Positions 32,714 to 41,201 of a stretch of 64,000 bases of DNA are shown here, in pieces. The stretch covers positions 558,001-622,000 of the forward strand of contig JAECQR010000001.1 in NCBI GenBank assembly GCA_015999765.1, given 5' to 3'. The notes below the pieces were generated by a model, which had not been told where the DNA came from, did not search any database, and saw only the letters and a program-made list of their open reading frames with translations. How positions within the stretch are numbered: the first letter of the stretch is position 1; the number at the start of each line of letters is the position of its first letter. This DNA is from Flavobacteriia bacterium (GTDB taxonomy: Bacteria; Bacteroidota; Bacteroidia; Flavobacteriales; Weeksellaceae). Position numbers and translations under genes: made by a program.

Positions 32714-33877
32714 TTATAGTTCATCAATTATATGAGTGATTTTCTGTACTGAATTTTCAAGGTTGAAGGGCATTGTGTAAGTTTCCAATGCTTGAGTATA
32801 ACCGTAAAGACTTTCGGGATGGATGAGCGCTTTTTTCATTCCCGCATAAATTCCTTCTTCAGAATTCTCTACCATTAAGCCCAGTTTTCCGTCGGCAAGC
32901 ATTTCTTTCACACCAGAAACATCAGTCGCAATAATGGGTTTCTTAAGCACAATGGCTTCAAACAAAACAGTCGGGAATCCTTCATATCTGGAACCTAAAA
33001 TATAAAAATCTGCTTTTTTGAAATACGGATAAGGATTATCTGTAAATCCCAGCATCGTGGCGGTTCGGTCAAGCCCAAGATCGGTCTTAAGTTTTTTTAT
33101 ATTTTCAAAATCGTACCCGTCGCCGATAATCAGCAAGTGATGCTGAAGGCCTTCGTTCAAAAGTTTTTGATGCACTTTTAAAAGCCTGTCGAAACCTTTT
33201 TGAGGGAAGACGGTTCCTACCGAAACAAAAGTTTTCAGGCTACCGAATTCATAATTGGTTACCTGAGCTTTTGATTTACTTATAATTTCATCAGTGTCTA
33301 ATGGGTTGTAGATTCTTACAATCTTTTTTTTTTCTGACTGATTAACTGCTATGTTTTCAAAATCATGATGAATTTTATCTGAAATGACCATGATTTTATC
33401 AAAACCAAAAAACTTCCGGAGTTCTTCATCATTATAGTTTTTAAATTCAGTCTTTTTTAGGTCATTATGAATCCAGATGATTTTTTTGGATGATTTTAAA
33501 GGGGAAGATAAAATCTCGTCGCGCATCCCATGAATCGCAGCAAATTCGATGTCGTACTGTTTTCCTTTCAGGATTTTTGAATAAAGGATGCGAGGAAATC
33601 TCTTCATCAATGACTGATATATGACCCGGAACGCTTTGACAGGAATGTCCTGAATTCGGTTGGTGGTGATCATTTCGCCTTTGTTGAGGTAGAGAATATT
33701 GATCCAATTGGGTACTTCTGCCAGATATTTCCCGGAATACAGGTTCAGCAGGAGATCGATTTCGTACCTGTCTTGCGGCAGGTTTTTCAGGAACGTCACC
33801 AGGACTTTCTCTGCGCCGCCATGACGCAGGGATCCGATCCGGATGAGGATTTTCTTTTTTTCAGTAAGGTTTTTCAT
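32714..33877 (-). CDS. Family 4 glycosyltransferase
   Basis: The 387-aa GT-B enzyme begins KKILIRIGSLRHGGAEKVLVTFLKNL, the usual acceptor-side glycine motif, and has the nucleotide-sugar motif GSRYEGFPTVLFEAIVLKKPIIATDVSGVKEM (E-x7-E type) near residue 300. Retaining transfer from a nucleotide sugar to a growing glycan is expected; sugar identity cannot be told. It is paralogous to the GT4 at 34475, with matching spacing of the motifs. An acyltransferase gene lies between the two paralogues. Confidence 0.9.
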   Translation of the reverse strand: MKNLTEKKKILIRIGSLRHGGAEKVLVTFLKNLPQDRYEIDLLLNLYSGKYLAEVPNWINILYLNKGEMITTNRIQDIPVKAFRVIYQSLMKRFPRILYSKILKGKQYDIEFAAIHGMRDEILSSPLKSSKKIIWIHNDLKKTEFKNYNDEELRKFFGFDKIMVISDKIHHDFENIAVNQSEKKKIVRIYNPLDTDEIISKSKAQVTNYEFGSLKTFVSVGTVFPQKGFDRLLKVHQKLLNEGLQHHLLIIGDGYDFENIKKLKTDLGLDRTATMLGFTDNPYPYFKKADFYILGSRYEGFPTVLFEAIVLKKPIIATDVSGVKEMLADGKLGLMVENSEEGIYAGMKKALIHPESLYGYTQALETYTMPFNLENSVQKITHIIDEL

Positions 33878-33911
33878 TCTTTACCCTTTCCTTTGACATT
33901 CCTTTGCGCTG

Positions 33912-34472
33912 TTATTTCACAGGTTTGTACGTGTGTGGAAGATGTTTTTTTATGTATGCTTCAAGTTTGTGTCTCTCCGACTCAAGTTCGCGCGGATACA
34001 GAACATTATTTGCAAGAAGTTTATCGCCATATTCTTCAACAGTACAGATGTATTTCGCGGGAACTCCTGCGAAAACGGTACCTTCAGGCATTGAAGTGGT
34101 TAAGACGGATCCCGCACCCAAAACGCAGTTGTCCTTCATTTCTACCCCCGGCATCAGGGTACAATCTGCGCCGATGAGGCATTGTTTCCCGATTTTTATC
34201 CTCCCGAAAGTTCTTACATCTTTATATTTTTCATAGAAATGAAGCGCATTCTGCCCGCCATCGTGGTTTACAAATCTTACGTTGTTTGAAAAAGTTGTTT
34301 CATCCCCAATCTCAATAAGGAACGGTTCCGTTCCGAACTGTGGCACTTCCACAAATCTCACTTTTTTTCCTACTTTAAGTCCTTTTGCCAGACAGATTTT
34401 AAGGTAAATCTGCTGAATAAAATATTGGTAGGATGTATGAATTTTGAGAATGATTCTATACAGAAAAATCAT
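33912..34472 (-). CDS. Hexapeptide-repeat acyltransferase (WcaF/NodL-like)
   Basis: The 186-aa protein has an N-terminal helix and then a beta-helix with hexapeptide repeats (IGDETTFSNNVRFVNHDGG, IKIGKQCLIGADCTLMPGVEMKDNCVLGAGSVLT) and the final loop VFAGVPAKYICTVEEY. Such enzymes acetylate sugars in surface glycans. It sits between two paralogous GT4 genes, 2 nt after the upstream one, and 34 nt before the other. The exact acceptor is unknown. Confidence 0.85.
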   Translation of the reverse strand: MIFLYRIILKIHTSYQYFIQQIYLKICLAKGLKVGKKVRFVEVPQFGTEPFLIEIGDETTFSNNVRFVNHDGGQNALHFYEKYKDVRTFGRIKIGKQCLIGADCTLMPGVEMKDNCVLGAGSVLTTSMPEGTVFAGVPAKYICTVEEYGDKLLANNVLYPRELESERHKLEAYIKKHLPHTYKPVK

Positions 34473-34474
34473 GT

Positions 34475-35647
34475 TTATTTTTTTACTAAATTAAGGATGA
34501 TTTCTTCAACTTCATTAAAAATCTTTCGGTTATCGAACTGTTCATCGATGTTGCTGAGGTTGTCTTTCAAGTTCTGAACAAAGGTTTTGTCGGTTAAAAA
34601 TTTCTTCATCGCCTCATAAATTTCTGATGTTTCATAACGGATCAAATGACCGGTTTTGCCGTCTTCGATCATCAGATCAACATCGCCAACCCTTGTTGCT
34701 ATAATAGGTTTCTGCAAAATAAGTCCTTCTGCAATCACGAGAGGCCAGGCTTCGGACTCGGAAGGCATGATGAAGAAATCTGCATTTTTACTGTAAGGAT
34801 AAGGATTCATTCTGTTGCCTGCGAGAACAAAAGTTTTTTCAACTCCAAGTTTTTTCTGCTGTGTTAAAAGATTCGGGAGTTCCTCGCCGTCGCCAATTAC
34901 CATTACAGAATGTTGAAAACCCTCTTTCAGAAGTAGATGATGAGCGTCCATCAGTTTATGGTAGCCTTTCCTGGTATGAAGCCTGCCGACCGAAATAAAA
35001 ACAGGTTTAGGAGGCAAATCAGTGATTTTTTCTTGACTCTTTTTACGGATTTCCTCAATCGGAATTGCATTGATAATCACGCTTTCCGGCGGGTATTGCA
35101 GTTTTGGATATATCTCGTGCATGATCGTCCTGATTTTCTCTGAACAGTAAATCATATGATTGAACTGGGAAATCTGCTCCAGAATTTTCGGGACCAATGG
35201 CTGAAGTTTCGGCAAATCGATTTCAGAATGAAACCAGCCTATTTTCTTTGAATTTTTATTGGAAGAATTCAGTACAGACCCGAAATCATTGTACGTCATT
35301 GCGATTTCAACATCATATTCATCTTTCAGAATTCCTTTATCGATAATTTCCGGATGTTTATTGAACCTCTCAAGTTTTATTTTCCTTTGAAAAAACTGAA
35401 GTTTCGCCAGCAGAGTGTTTGTAGAAAAGTCTTCTTTTCCTTTAGTCAGAAATACTTTCCGTATATGCGCGGGAAATTCGTTACGAAGTTCGCCCTGGTT
35501 GAGATTCAGGAGAACAGTCATCTCAAATTTTTCCGGATCCAGATTGTTTAGAACACTCAGCATCACTTTCTCAACGCCGCCCATTTCCATGGACCTGTGA
35601 CGGAAGAGGATTTTAATTTTGTTTGGAGAGGACTTTTTATTTCGCAT
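34475..35647 (-). CDS. Family 4 glycosyltransferase, paralogue
   Basis: The 390-aa GT-B enzyme begins IKILFRHRSMEMGGVEKVMLSVLNNL and has the nucleotide-sugar motif MPSESEAWPLVIAEGLILQKPIIATRVGDVDLM. Its domain order, length and spacing equal those of the GT4 at 32714, which marks a duplication. It overlaps the end of the acyltransferase 3 gene upstream by 11 nt and precedes the hexapeptide acyltransferase by 2 nt, so these are surely one transcript. Donor and acceptor are not known. Confidence 0.9.
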   Translation of the reverse strand: MRNKKSSPNKIKILFRHRSMEMGGVEKVMLSVLNNLDPEKFEMTVLLNLNQGELRNEFPAHIRKVFLTKGKEDFSTNTLLAKLQFFQRKIKLERFNKHPEIIDKGILKDEYDVEIAMTYNDFGSVLNSSNKNSKKIGWFHSEIDLPKLQPLVPKILEQISQFNHMIYCSEKIRTIMHEIYPKLQYPPESVIINAIPIEEIRKKSQEKITDLPPKPVFISVGRLHTRKGYHKLMDAHHLLLKEGFQHSVMVIGDGEELPNLLTQQKKLGVEKTFVLAGNRMNPYPYSKNADFFIMPSESEAWPLVIAEGLILQKPIIATRVGDVDLMIEDGKTGHLIRYETSEIYEAMKKFLTDKTFVQNLKDNLSNIDEQFDNRKIFNEVEEIILNLVKK

Positions 35648-36689
35648 ATCTCTTTCGGATAAAATGATTGAGCGGTTCCTCGATGTATTTGAACATTAAA
35701 ACCGATAAGGCCGTAATGATGACAAAAATAACCGCGACGTTCTCTGCAATATAGTCATAAATCAGGATTGGAATGAAGCCTTTGTGGATGAGGTAGAAAA
35801 CATACGAACTTTTGCCCAATAAAGTCATGGTGTCGGTAGACAAAAACCGGCTTACCAAAGTGCGTTCGTGTATAAGTCCCCACAATAACGGTGCAATTCC
35901 CAATACTGATAAAACAAGGACCTGTGTTGCCCGGAGGAGATCATGACTCCCGTGAGCCCATGGATTCATTATTAAATAAAGTAAGATAAATCCGATTCCG
36001 AAATAAGTCGCAAAACCATTCGGGAGCATAAGTTTTTTATGCTTTTTAAGTAGCAGAGCCAAAGCGATACCGGCAAAAAACTCAAAAATATAGACGGCAA
36101 TATTAGTCTGCATAAATCCCCATGAATTCGCAGCGACATTCGCGGTATTTTTCAGTAACAAACCGAAGATAAAAATTATTAACGGGAGCAGATATAGCCA
36201 TAATCTGTTGCGTTTAATGAGGATGAAATAAAAAGGTGCAGTAATATAAAAAAGTTCTTCCAGAGTTAATGTCCACCCCTGAGAAATGCCCGCCGTAAAG
36301 AAATACTCCGTGAAAAGCGCTTTGGTCATTGTAAAACTTAAAATGGCTTCTACGGTTTTTTCAGTATTCCAGAGTTGATTTCGAATATAAAAATCTACAA
36401 ATACACCTGCTGTAATGATGAAATACATGGGATATATCCGCGAAAAACGGTTAACGATATATTTCCGGAAATTTAGCTGATGTTGGTCGAAGTATCTATA
36501 TGTTATCAAAAATCCGCTCAGCACGAAAAACATATCTACTCCGATATGCCATTCTCTGATGAAATTTTTAATAAAATCCGGAAAAGCAGGATTGCTGAAC
36601 GGAAAGAAATGAAGGACAAAAATCATCCCGGCCGCAATTGCCCTGAAGCCTGTAAGCGCCGGCATAAAAACCTTTGAGCTGCTATTCAT
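35637..36689 (-). CDS. Acyltransferase 3 family membrane O-acyltransferase (OafA-like)
   Basis: The 350-aa protein has about ten membrane helices and the acyltransferase 3 signatures LTGFRAIAAGMIFVLHFFPF (with the conserved histidine) and WHIGVDMFFVLSGFLITYRYF. Such enzymes O-acetylate surface polysaccharides in the membrane, using a cytosolic acetyl donor. It overlaps the GT4 gene downstream by 11 nt and follows a GT2 gene by 5 nt. The length is that of the core domain without the extra C-terminal SGNH domain. Confidence 0.9.
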   Translation of the reverse strand: MNSSSKVFMPALTGFRAIAAGMIFVLHFFPFSNPAFPDFIKNFIREWHIGVDMFFVLSGFLITYRYFDQHQLNFRKYIVNRFSRIYPMYFIITAGVFVDFYIRNQLWNTEKTVEAILSFTMTKALFTEYFFTAGISQGWTLTLEELFYITAPFYFILIKRNRLWLYLLPLIIFIFGLLLKNTANVAANSWGFMQTNIAVYIFEFFAGIALALLLKKHKKLMLPNGFATYFGIGFILLYLIMNPWAHGSHDLLRATQVLVLSVLGIAPLLWGLIHERTLVSRFLSTDTMTLLGKSSYVFYLIHKGFIPILIYDYIAENVAVIFVIITALSVLMFKYIEEPLNHFIRKRYAK

Positions 36690-36694
36690 GTACT

Positions 36695-37525
36695 TTAAGC
36701 AAAATTTTGAAGAATGATTTTGAGCTTTTTAACCAATCGGAATGGAATTTTATTCTGGTAATTCAACAGATCGAAGATTTCCTGAGGATGTGCATAAGTT
36801 TCAGGAACGTTTTTCCCGTTGATTTCGGTGATTCCTCTTCTTTTGAAAGCTTCAAAAATAACTTTTGCGAAATTCTTTTTGGCTTTTACTTTTGAAGCGT
36901 GCTGCGAAATTCCTTTTGCGTGTCGCCGGTAAAAATACAGGTTTCGAGGAATGAAAGTAACGTCACCTTTTTCCAGAACTTTCAAATATAAATCCTGGTC
37001 AACAGCAGATTTTAAGGTGGGATCCAATCCCACAGTTTCATCGTAAACCGCTTTTTTAAAGGTAAAAAAGTGGTGAATCTGTATAGGCAGATTAAAGAAA
37101 AAACGGTCGTTAAGAATTTTCTGTATCTTCTTGAAATCGCTTACGGGATTAAGTTTGGGATCGCAGAATGTAATTTTCGAATAGGTTGCGACAATATTGT
37201 TTTCCCGGTATTCCTTCACTGAAAACTCTAATGCCTGTTCTTGAAGCGCATCGTCAGGATCCAGAAAGCCACAGATTTCACCTGTTGCTAATTTCAGGGC
37301 TTTCCGCTTGGTGTAACCACATCCCTGATTGCTTGCATTGGTAAAAATTTTAAATCTTGAGTCACCCTTGGTTAGACTTTCGATGAGTTGTAACGAATTA
37401 TCCGTAGAGCAGTCATCCACAATAATAGCTTCCCAATCAAAATAGGTTTGCGAAATGATGGAATAATAACAGTCTGAAAAAAATCTGCCGTTGTTGTAGT
37501 TGGCAATAAGGATCGAAAATTTCAT
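36695..37525 (-). CDS. Family 2 glycosyltransferase (tandem pair, copy 1)
   Basis: The 276-aa GT-A enzyme starts MKFSILIANYNNGRFF and has the nucleotide loop IVDDCSTDNS and the metal-binding region ICGFLDPDDALQEQALEFS. The C-terminal acceptor part has DQDLYLKVLEKGDV and QEIFDLLNYQNKI. The gene 70 nt upstream (37596) encodes a protein of the same length, 276 aa, that matches along its whole length, so this is a tandem duplication. The two probably add related sugars or sequential residues. Donor unknown. Confidence 0.9.
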   Translation of the reverse strand: MKFSILIANYNNGRFFSDCYYSIISQTYFDWEAIIVDDCSTDNSLQLIESLTKGDSRFKIFTNASNQGCGYTKRKALKLATGEICGFLDPDDALQEQALEFSVKEYRENNIVATYSKITFCDPKLNPVSDFKKIQKILNDRFFFNLPIQIHHFFTFKKAVYDETVGLDPTLKSAVDQDLYLKVLEKGDVTFIPRNLYFYRRHAKGISQHASKVKAKKNFAKVIFEAFKRRGITEINGKNVPETYAHPQEIFDLLNYQNKIPFRLVKKLKIILQNFA

Positions 37526-37595
37526 GAAGAAGTACTAAATAAATTTAAGGTAGAAAAACCAAATGATTCCCAAAGATAGGAGTTTTATCCGCAGG

Positions 37596-38426
37596 CTAAT
37601 TGAAAAAAGCAACCAAAATTCTCTTCCTGATTCTGTAAAAAAAGGAGTTCTGATATTTGAGCAAATCAAAAATCTCCTGCGCGTTGGTATATGTCCCAGG
37701 AATTTTTTTGCCATGTATCGTTTTCAGACCGCGCCGCTGCATCGCATTCCAAATCACCATTCCCCACAGCTCGTAAGACTTTTTTTTGTTATCGTTTTGG
37801 GAGATTCCGCCGGCATGGGTGCGGTAAAGATAATTCGTATCGCTGATGAATTTCACATTACCTTTTTCATACATTTTAAGATAAAGATCCTGATCTTCGG
37901 AAATTCGTAATTCCTGATTTATTTTCTCGGTCTGAAGATAAATATCCCTTCTGAAACATACAAAATGATTGATGACAATGGGACAGTTAAAAAAATAAGG
38001 ATTATTATTTGCTACCTGTTTTGCGGATTGAAACGGTGCTACAGGTTGAAGATTTTTATCGCACTTCATAAAACGCGAATAAGTAAGAACCGTTTTTTTG
38101 TCTTTACTGAAAATCTCGACTGATTTTTCGATGGCGGTAGGCAGAATCGCGTCATCCGGATCTACAAAGCCGCAAATGTCACCTGTAGCCAGTTCAATAA
38201 GTTTTGATTTTATGACACCAACGCCAGCATTTTCAGCATTTTCGTAAATCCGGAAACGGGAATCATCCCCAATCAATTCCCGGATGATCTGCAGAGAATT
38301 GTCTGTGGATTTATCATCAAGAATAATAGCTTCCCAATTGTCGTACGATTGAGAAACGATAGACTGATAGCAATCCCGGAAAAATTTCCCGTTGTTATAA
38401 TTGGCGACAAGGACAGAAAATTTCAT
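37596..38426 (-). CDS. Family 2 glycosyltransferase (tandem pair, copy 2)
   Basis: The 276-aa GT-A enzyme starts MKFSVLVANYNNGKFFRDC and has ILDDKSTDNSLQII, ICGFVDPDDAI and DQDLYLKMYEKGNV. It ends in QEIFDLLKYQNSFFYRIRKR. It is the paralogue of 36695 and the first minus-strand gene of this half of the locus. A TATATTTG box on the minus strand lies 46 nt upstream in the 109-bp divergent gap, so this is a likely start point of transcription for the distal part of the locus. Confidence 0.9.
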   Translation of the reverse strand: MKFSVLVANYNNGKFFRDCYQSIVSQSYDNWEAIILDDKSTDNSLQIIRELIGDDSRFRIYENAENAGVGVIKSKLIELATGDICGFVDPDDAILPTAIEKSVEIFSKDKKTVLTYSRFMKCDKNLQPVAPFQSAKQVANNNPYFFNCPIVINHFVCFRRDIYLQTEKINQELRISEDQDLYLKMYEKGNVKFISDTNYLYRTHAGGISQNDNKKKSYELWGMVIWNAMQRRGLKTIHGKKIPGTYTNAQEIFDLLKYQNSFFYRIRKRILVAFFN

Positions 38427-38472
38427 GATCTCATAGGTATTAAATTAGCATCCTCATCAATCCTTTCATTTA

Positions 38473-38480
38473 CAAATATA
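38473..38480 (-). promoter_or_regulatory. Putative -7 box for the distal polysaccharide genes
   Basis: TATATTTG on the minus strand in the divergent gap, 46 nt before the GT2 start. The -33 region is weak. Confidence 0.4.
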
Positions 38481-38510
38481 ACCGTTTTCTGCATGTTTGG
38501 GATTTTTACT

Positions 38511-38518
38511 TATTTTTG
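38511..38518 (+). promoter_or_regulatory. Putative -7 box for the plus-strand methyltransferase
   Basis: TATTTTTG fits TAnnTTTG and ends 17 nt before the GTG start. The -33 region is weak. Confidence 0.35.
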
Positions 38519-38535
38519 TTGAATAATAAACATAA

Positions 38536-39309
38536 GTGAGCGAATTAAAACGAGTTGCCAAAACCCTTGTGGGCTATATAAAACGCCCGGATCTGTATCC
38601 TGAACTGGGCAGGAAAATCATAAAAAATATATTCAACAGAAAAAGTGCTTTTCGCGGAAAAGCGCGCACTACAGAATGGGCCCAGTCACTTGCAGTAAAT
38701 CAGAAAATGGCAGTGGAGCAGCTTTTCGGAATTAAATTCGAAACCTTTCAAAACCTGTTCTCAGAAGAGTTGTATGATGCTTCGAAGAGAGAAAAAGAGT
38801 GCCCAATCAAGATGGGAGGAGCCGGTGCGCTGGAACTTATTTATTACGCCTGCGAATTTACCAATGCCGAAAGTGTTGTAGAAACGGGAGTAGCTTACGG
38901 GTGGTCTTCATTAGCAGCATTACTTTCTTTACAGAAAAGAAACGGAACACTGTATAGTTCGGATATGCCATACCTGAGTCAGGATGGTGACCGTTATGTA
39001 GGTATTGTCGTTCCGGATCAATTAAAAGAACACTGGAAGCTTTTCCGTCATGCTGACAAAGAATCATTGCCTAAGATTTTCGGTGAAATGGATCAGCCAG
39101 ATGTCATTCACTATGATTCCGACAAAAGTTATGAGGGAAGAACCTGGGCTTATGGTGAACTGTATCAACATTTGAGAAGAGGCGGCGTATTCATCAGCGA
39201 TGATATCGGCGATAACGCTGCGTTTCAGGATTTCTGTACAAGCAATACTATTTCGCCTACTGTTGTGGAATTTGAAGGCAAATTTGTCGGCCTTTTCGTG
39301 AAAAATTAA
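38536..39309 (+). CDS. Class I SAM-dependent methyltransferase, lone plus-strand gene in the locus
   Basis: The 257-aa protein has a SAM-binding core with SVVETGVAYGWSSLAALLSL (motif I), PDVIHYDSDKSYEGRTWAYG and GGVFISDDIGDNAAF. It may methylate a sugar or a related small molecule; the acceptor is unknown. The start is GTG: a TAA lies directly before it in frame, and no ATG occurs until about residue 49. The gene is antiparallel to every other gene in the locus, and its TAA overlaps the stop codon of the convergent GT2 gene. It therefore probably has its own promoter. Confidence 0.85.
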   Translation: MSELKRVAKTLVGYIKRPDLYPELGRKIIKNIFNRKSAFRGKARTTEWAQSLAVNQKMAVEQLFGIKFETFQNLFSEELYDASKREKECPIKMGGAGALELIYYACEFTNAESVVETGVAYGWSSLAALLSLQKRNGTLYSSDMPYLSQDGDRYVGIVVPDQLKEHWKLFRHADKESLPKIFGEMDQPDVIHYDSDKSYEGRTWAYGELYQHLRRGGVFISDDIGDNAAFQDFCTSNTISPTVVEFEGKFVGLFVKN

Positions 39310-40250
39310 ATTGAGAAAAGGTTATCCCTGAAATTAATATTATACAGGCCTGAACGGATACTTCTGTAATCCGTAATCAGATACTTCATAATCATCATCC
39401 ACTTTTTTAACGGTGAAGCGTTTGCAATTTCCCAACTTCTGTGCATCCGATTGATATGTAGCTTGATGTCCGTGGGCATTGTGGATTCATTTAGAGCCCA
39501 GCTGTTCACTTCGCGCCAGAGTAAAACCCGTGTGGAAGCCGGATTTATTTTCTTCGAATCAACCTGTGTAATTCTGTTGTTTTCGTGAACACCCCGCACC
39601 GCTACTGCCTGATCCAGAATGCCTGGATACAAATCTAAATAATAGGAAATCCTGAAAAGAAATTCCGTGTCCTGATGCAACCTCAGATGAGTTTTCATCA
39701 TGGGGCTTACCTGATCAAGCGAAGATTTTCTTAGTGTTAACGTGTCAATACTGAAAAGCCCAAAACTTCCGTTCATTCCAAGTTGTCCGCGGAAAACCTC
39801 TTTTGGCGGATTTTTTTTGTAAACCGTAGTAAGCCGGTCACCATAGATCTTGTAATGCTGTTCTTTGGCTTTTTTAGTGTAATAATGCACGCCCAAAGCT
39901 CCATAAACACCATTAACATTTTGGTTTTTAAAAAGTTCTTTTTCTGCATCAAAACGGTTTGGGAGATAATAATCGTCTGCATCCAGAAACGCAATAAAAT
40001 CACCTGTTGCTTTTGCCAGACCTAAATTTCGGCTGGCTCCGGCGCCATGATTTCCTTGGTCGGGATGCTGGAAAAGCTTAACGCGTTCATGTTTTTCCGC
40101 TAATTCTTTGCAGACTTCCAAAGCATTATCCGGCGACTTGTCTTCCACCAAAATTATTTCGAAAACTTCGTCAAGCTGCAAAGCAGATTCCACGGCTTGG
40201 GAAACGTACTTTTCAGCATTGTATACAGGAATAATGACGGAAATTTTCAT
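39306..40250 (-). CDS. Family 2 glycosyltransferase (trio member 1)
   Basis: The 314-aa GT-A enzyme starts MKISVIIPVYNAEKYVSQA and has EDKSPDNALEVCKEL, NHGAGASRNLGLAKATGDFIAFLDADDYYLPNRFDAEKELF. The C-terminal part has LHQDTEFLFRISYYLD and a conserved AVRGVHENNRIT. Paralogues of the same length class lie at 40257 (311 aa) and 43000 (314 aa). The stop codon overlaps the convergent methyltransferase stop. Donor sugar is unknown. Confidence 0.91.
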   Translation of the reverse strand: MKISVIIPVYNAEKYVSQAVESALQLDEVFEIILVEDKSPDNALEVCKELAEKHERVKLFQHPDQGNHGAGASRNLGLAKATGDFIAFLDADDYYLPNRFDAEKELFKNQNVNGVYGALGVHYYTKKAKEQHYKIYGDRLTTVYKKNPPKEVFRGQLGMNGSFGLFSIDTLTLRKSSLDQVSPMMKTHLRLHQDTEFLFRISYYLDLYPGILDQAVAVRGVHENNRITQVDSKKINPASTRVLLWREVNSWALNESTMPTDIKLHINRMHRSWEIANASPLKKWMMIMKYLITDYRSIRSGLYNINFRDNLFSI

Positions 40251-40256
40251 AATACT

Positions 40257-41192
40257 TTATCTGTTCAGGTAGGTAAAACGGTATCTGGTTTTCAGAATTT
40301 TTGGGTCTTTAAGTGTTGCTGCGAAAATATTAAAATATTTCGTCACGCCTTTATTTAAAGACAGTTCAAATGATTTTTTTGTCAAAAAGAGATGGTCTTT
40401 ATATTCCTTTTTAATGTTTTTGTCCTTAGCCCATTCGTATACAGAATTCCACAACTGCAACTGTCTCTGATTGTATTTTTCCGAATATCTTTTTATTTTG
40501 GTAATCCGGTTGTCATCATGAACTCCCCGAATTGCTATTGCTTCATTGATGTTTCCCGATCTCAAACGACAATGCCAGGCAAGTTTAATAATGAAATCGG
40601 TGTCCTGATGAACCCGCAGCTTTTCATTGAACTTCAGATTATTTTTTCTGATGCTTTCAGTTCTCGCAGTCAGGCCGTTGAGGTGAAAAAAACTTCCGAA
40701 AGTTTTTTCGAGACCGAGTAATCCATAGAAAACTTCTTTACCTTCGGCCGGATGATTTACTGTAGTAAGGTCAGTATTTTTAAATTTTTTCTGAAATTCA
40801 GCCCTGCCTTTTTCGGTGAGAAAAGCGGTTCCAATAGCACCAAAAACACCTTCCGTGTTTTTATTGCTAAAAAGTTCTTTTTCAGCATCAAATCTGTTTG
40901 AAAGATAATAATCGTCTGCATCTAAAAACGCGATAAAGTCTCCGGATGCTATTTGCAGTCCAAGATTCCGTGAGGCTCCCGCGCCGTGGTTCGCCTTGTC
41001 AGGATGCTGATAAAGTTTTACCTTATCCAATAACGACGACAGTTCTCTGCAGACTTCCAAAGAATGATCTGTTGAGCCGTCTTCAATCAGGAGGATCTCT
41101 TTTACATCATTCAATTCTACTGCAGATTCCACCGCTTTTCTTAGAAAAGATGCAGCATTGTAAACCGGCATGATGACAGAGATATTCAGCAT
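40257..41192 (-). CDS. Family 2 glycosyltransferase (trio member 2)
   Basis: The 311-aa GT-A enzyme starts LNISVIMPVYNAASFLRKA and has NHGAGASRNLG and FLDADDYYLSNRFDAEKELF, almost identical to member 1 in this core. The acceptor half (FHLNGLTARTESIRKNNLKF, VHQDTDFIIKLAWHC) differs more, which suggests different acceptors with a similar donor. It lies 6 nt before member 1 in the transcript and 9 nt after asnB, so all are one operon. Confidence 0.91.
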   Translation of the reverse strand: MLNISVIMPVYNAASFLRKAVESAVELNDVKEILLIEDGSTDHSLEVCRELSSLLDKVKLYQHPDKANHGAGASRNLGLQIASGDFIAFLDADDYYLSNRFDAEKELFSNKNTEGVFGAIGTAFLTEKGRAEFQKKFKNTDLTTVNHPAEGKEVFYGLLGLEKTFGSFFHLNGLTARTESIRKNNLKFNEKLRVHQDTDFIIKLAWHCRLRSGNINEAIAIRGVHDDNRITKIKRYSEKYNQRQLQLWNSVYEWAKDKNIKKEYKDHLFLTKKSFELSLNKGVTKYFNIFAATLKDPKILKTRYRFTYLNR

Positions 41193-41201
41193 ATAGAATG
41201 A

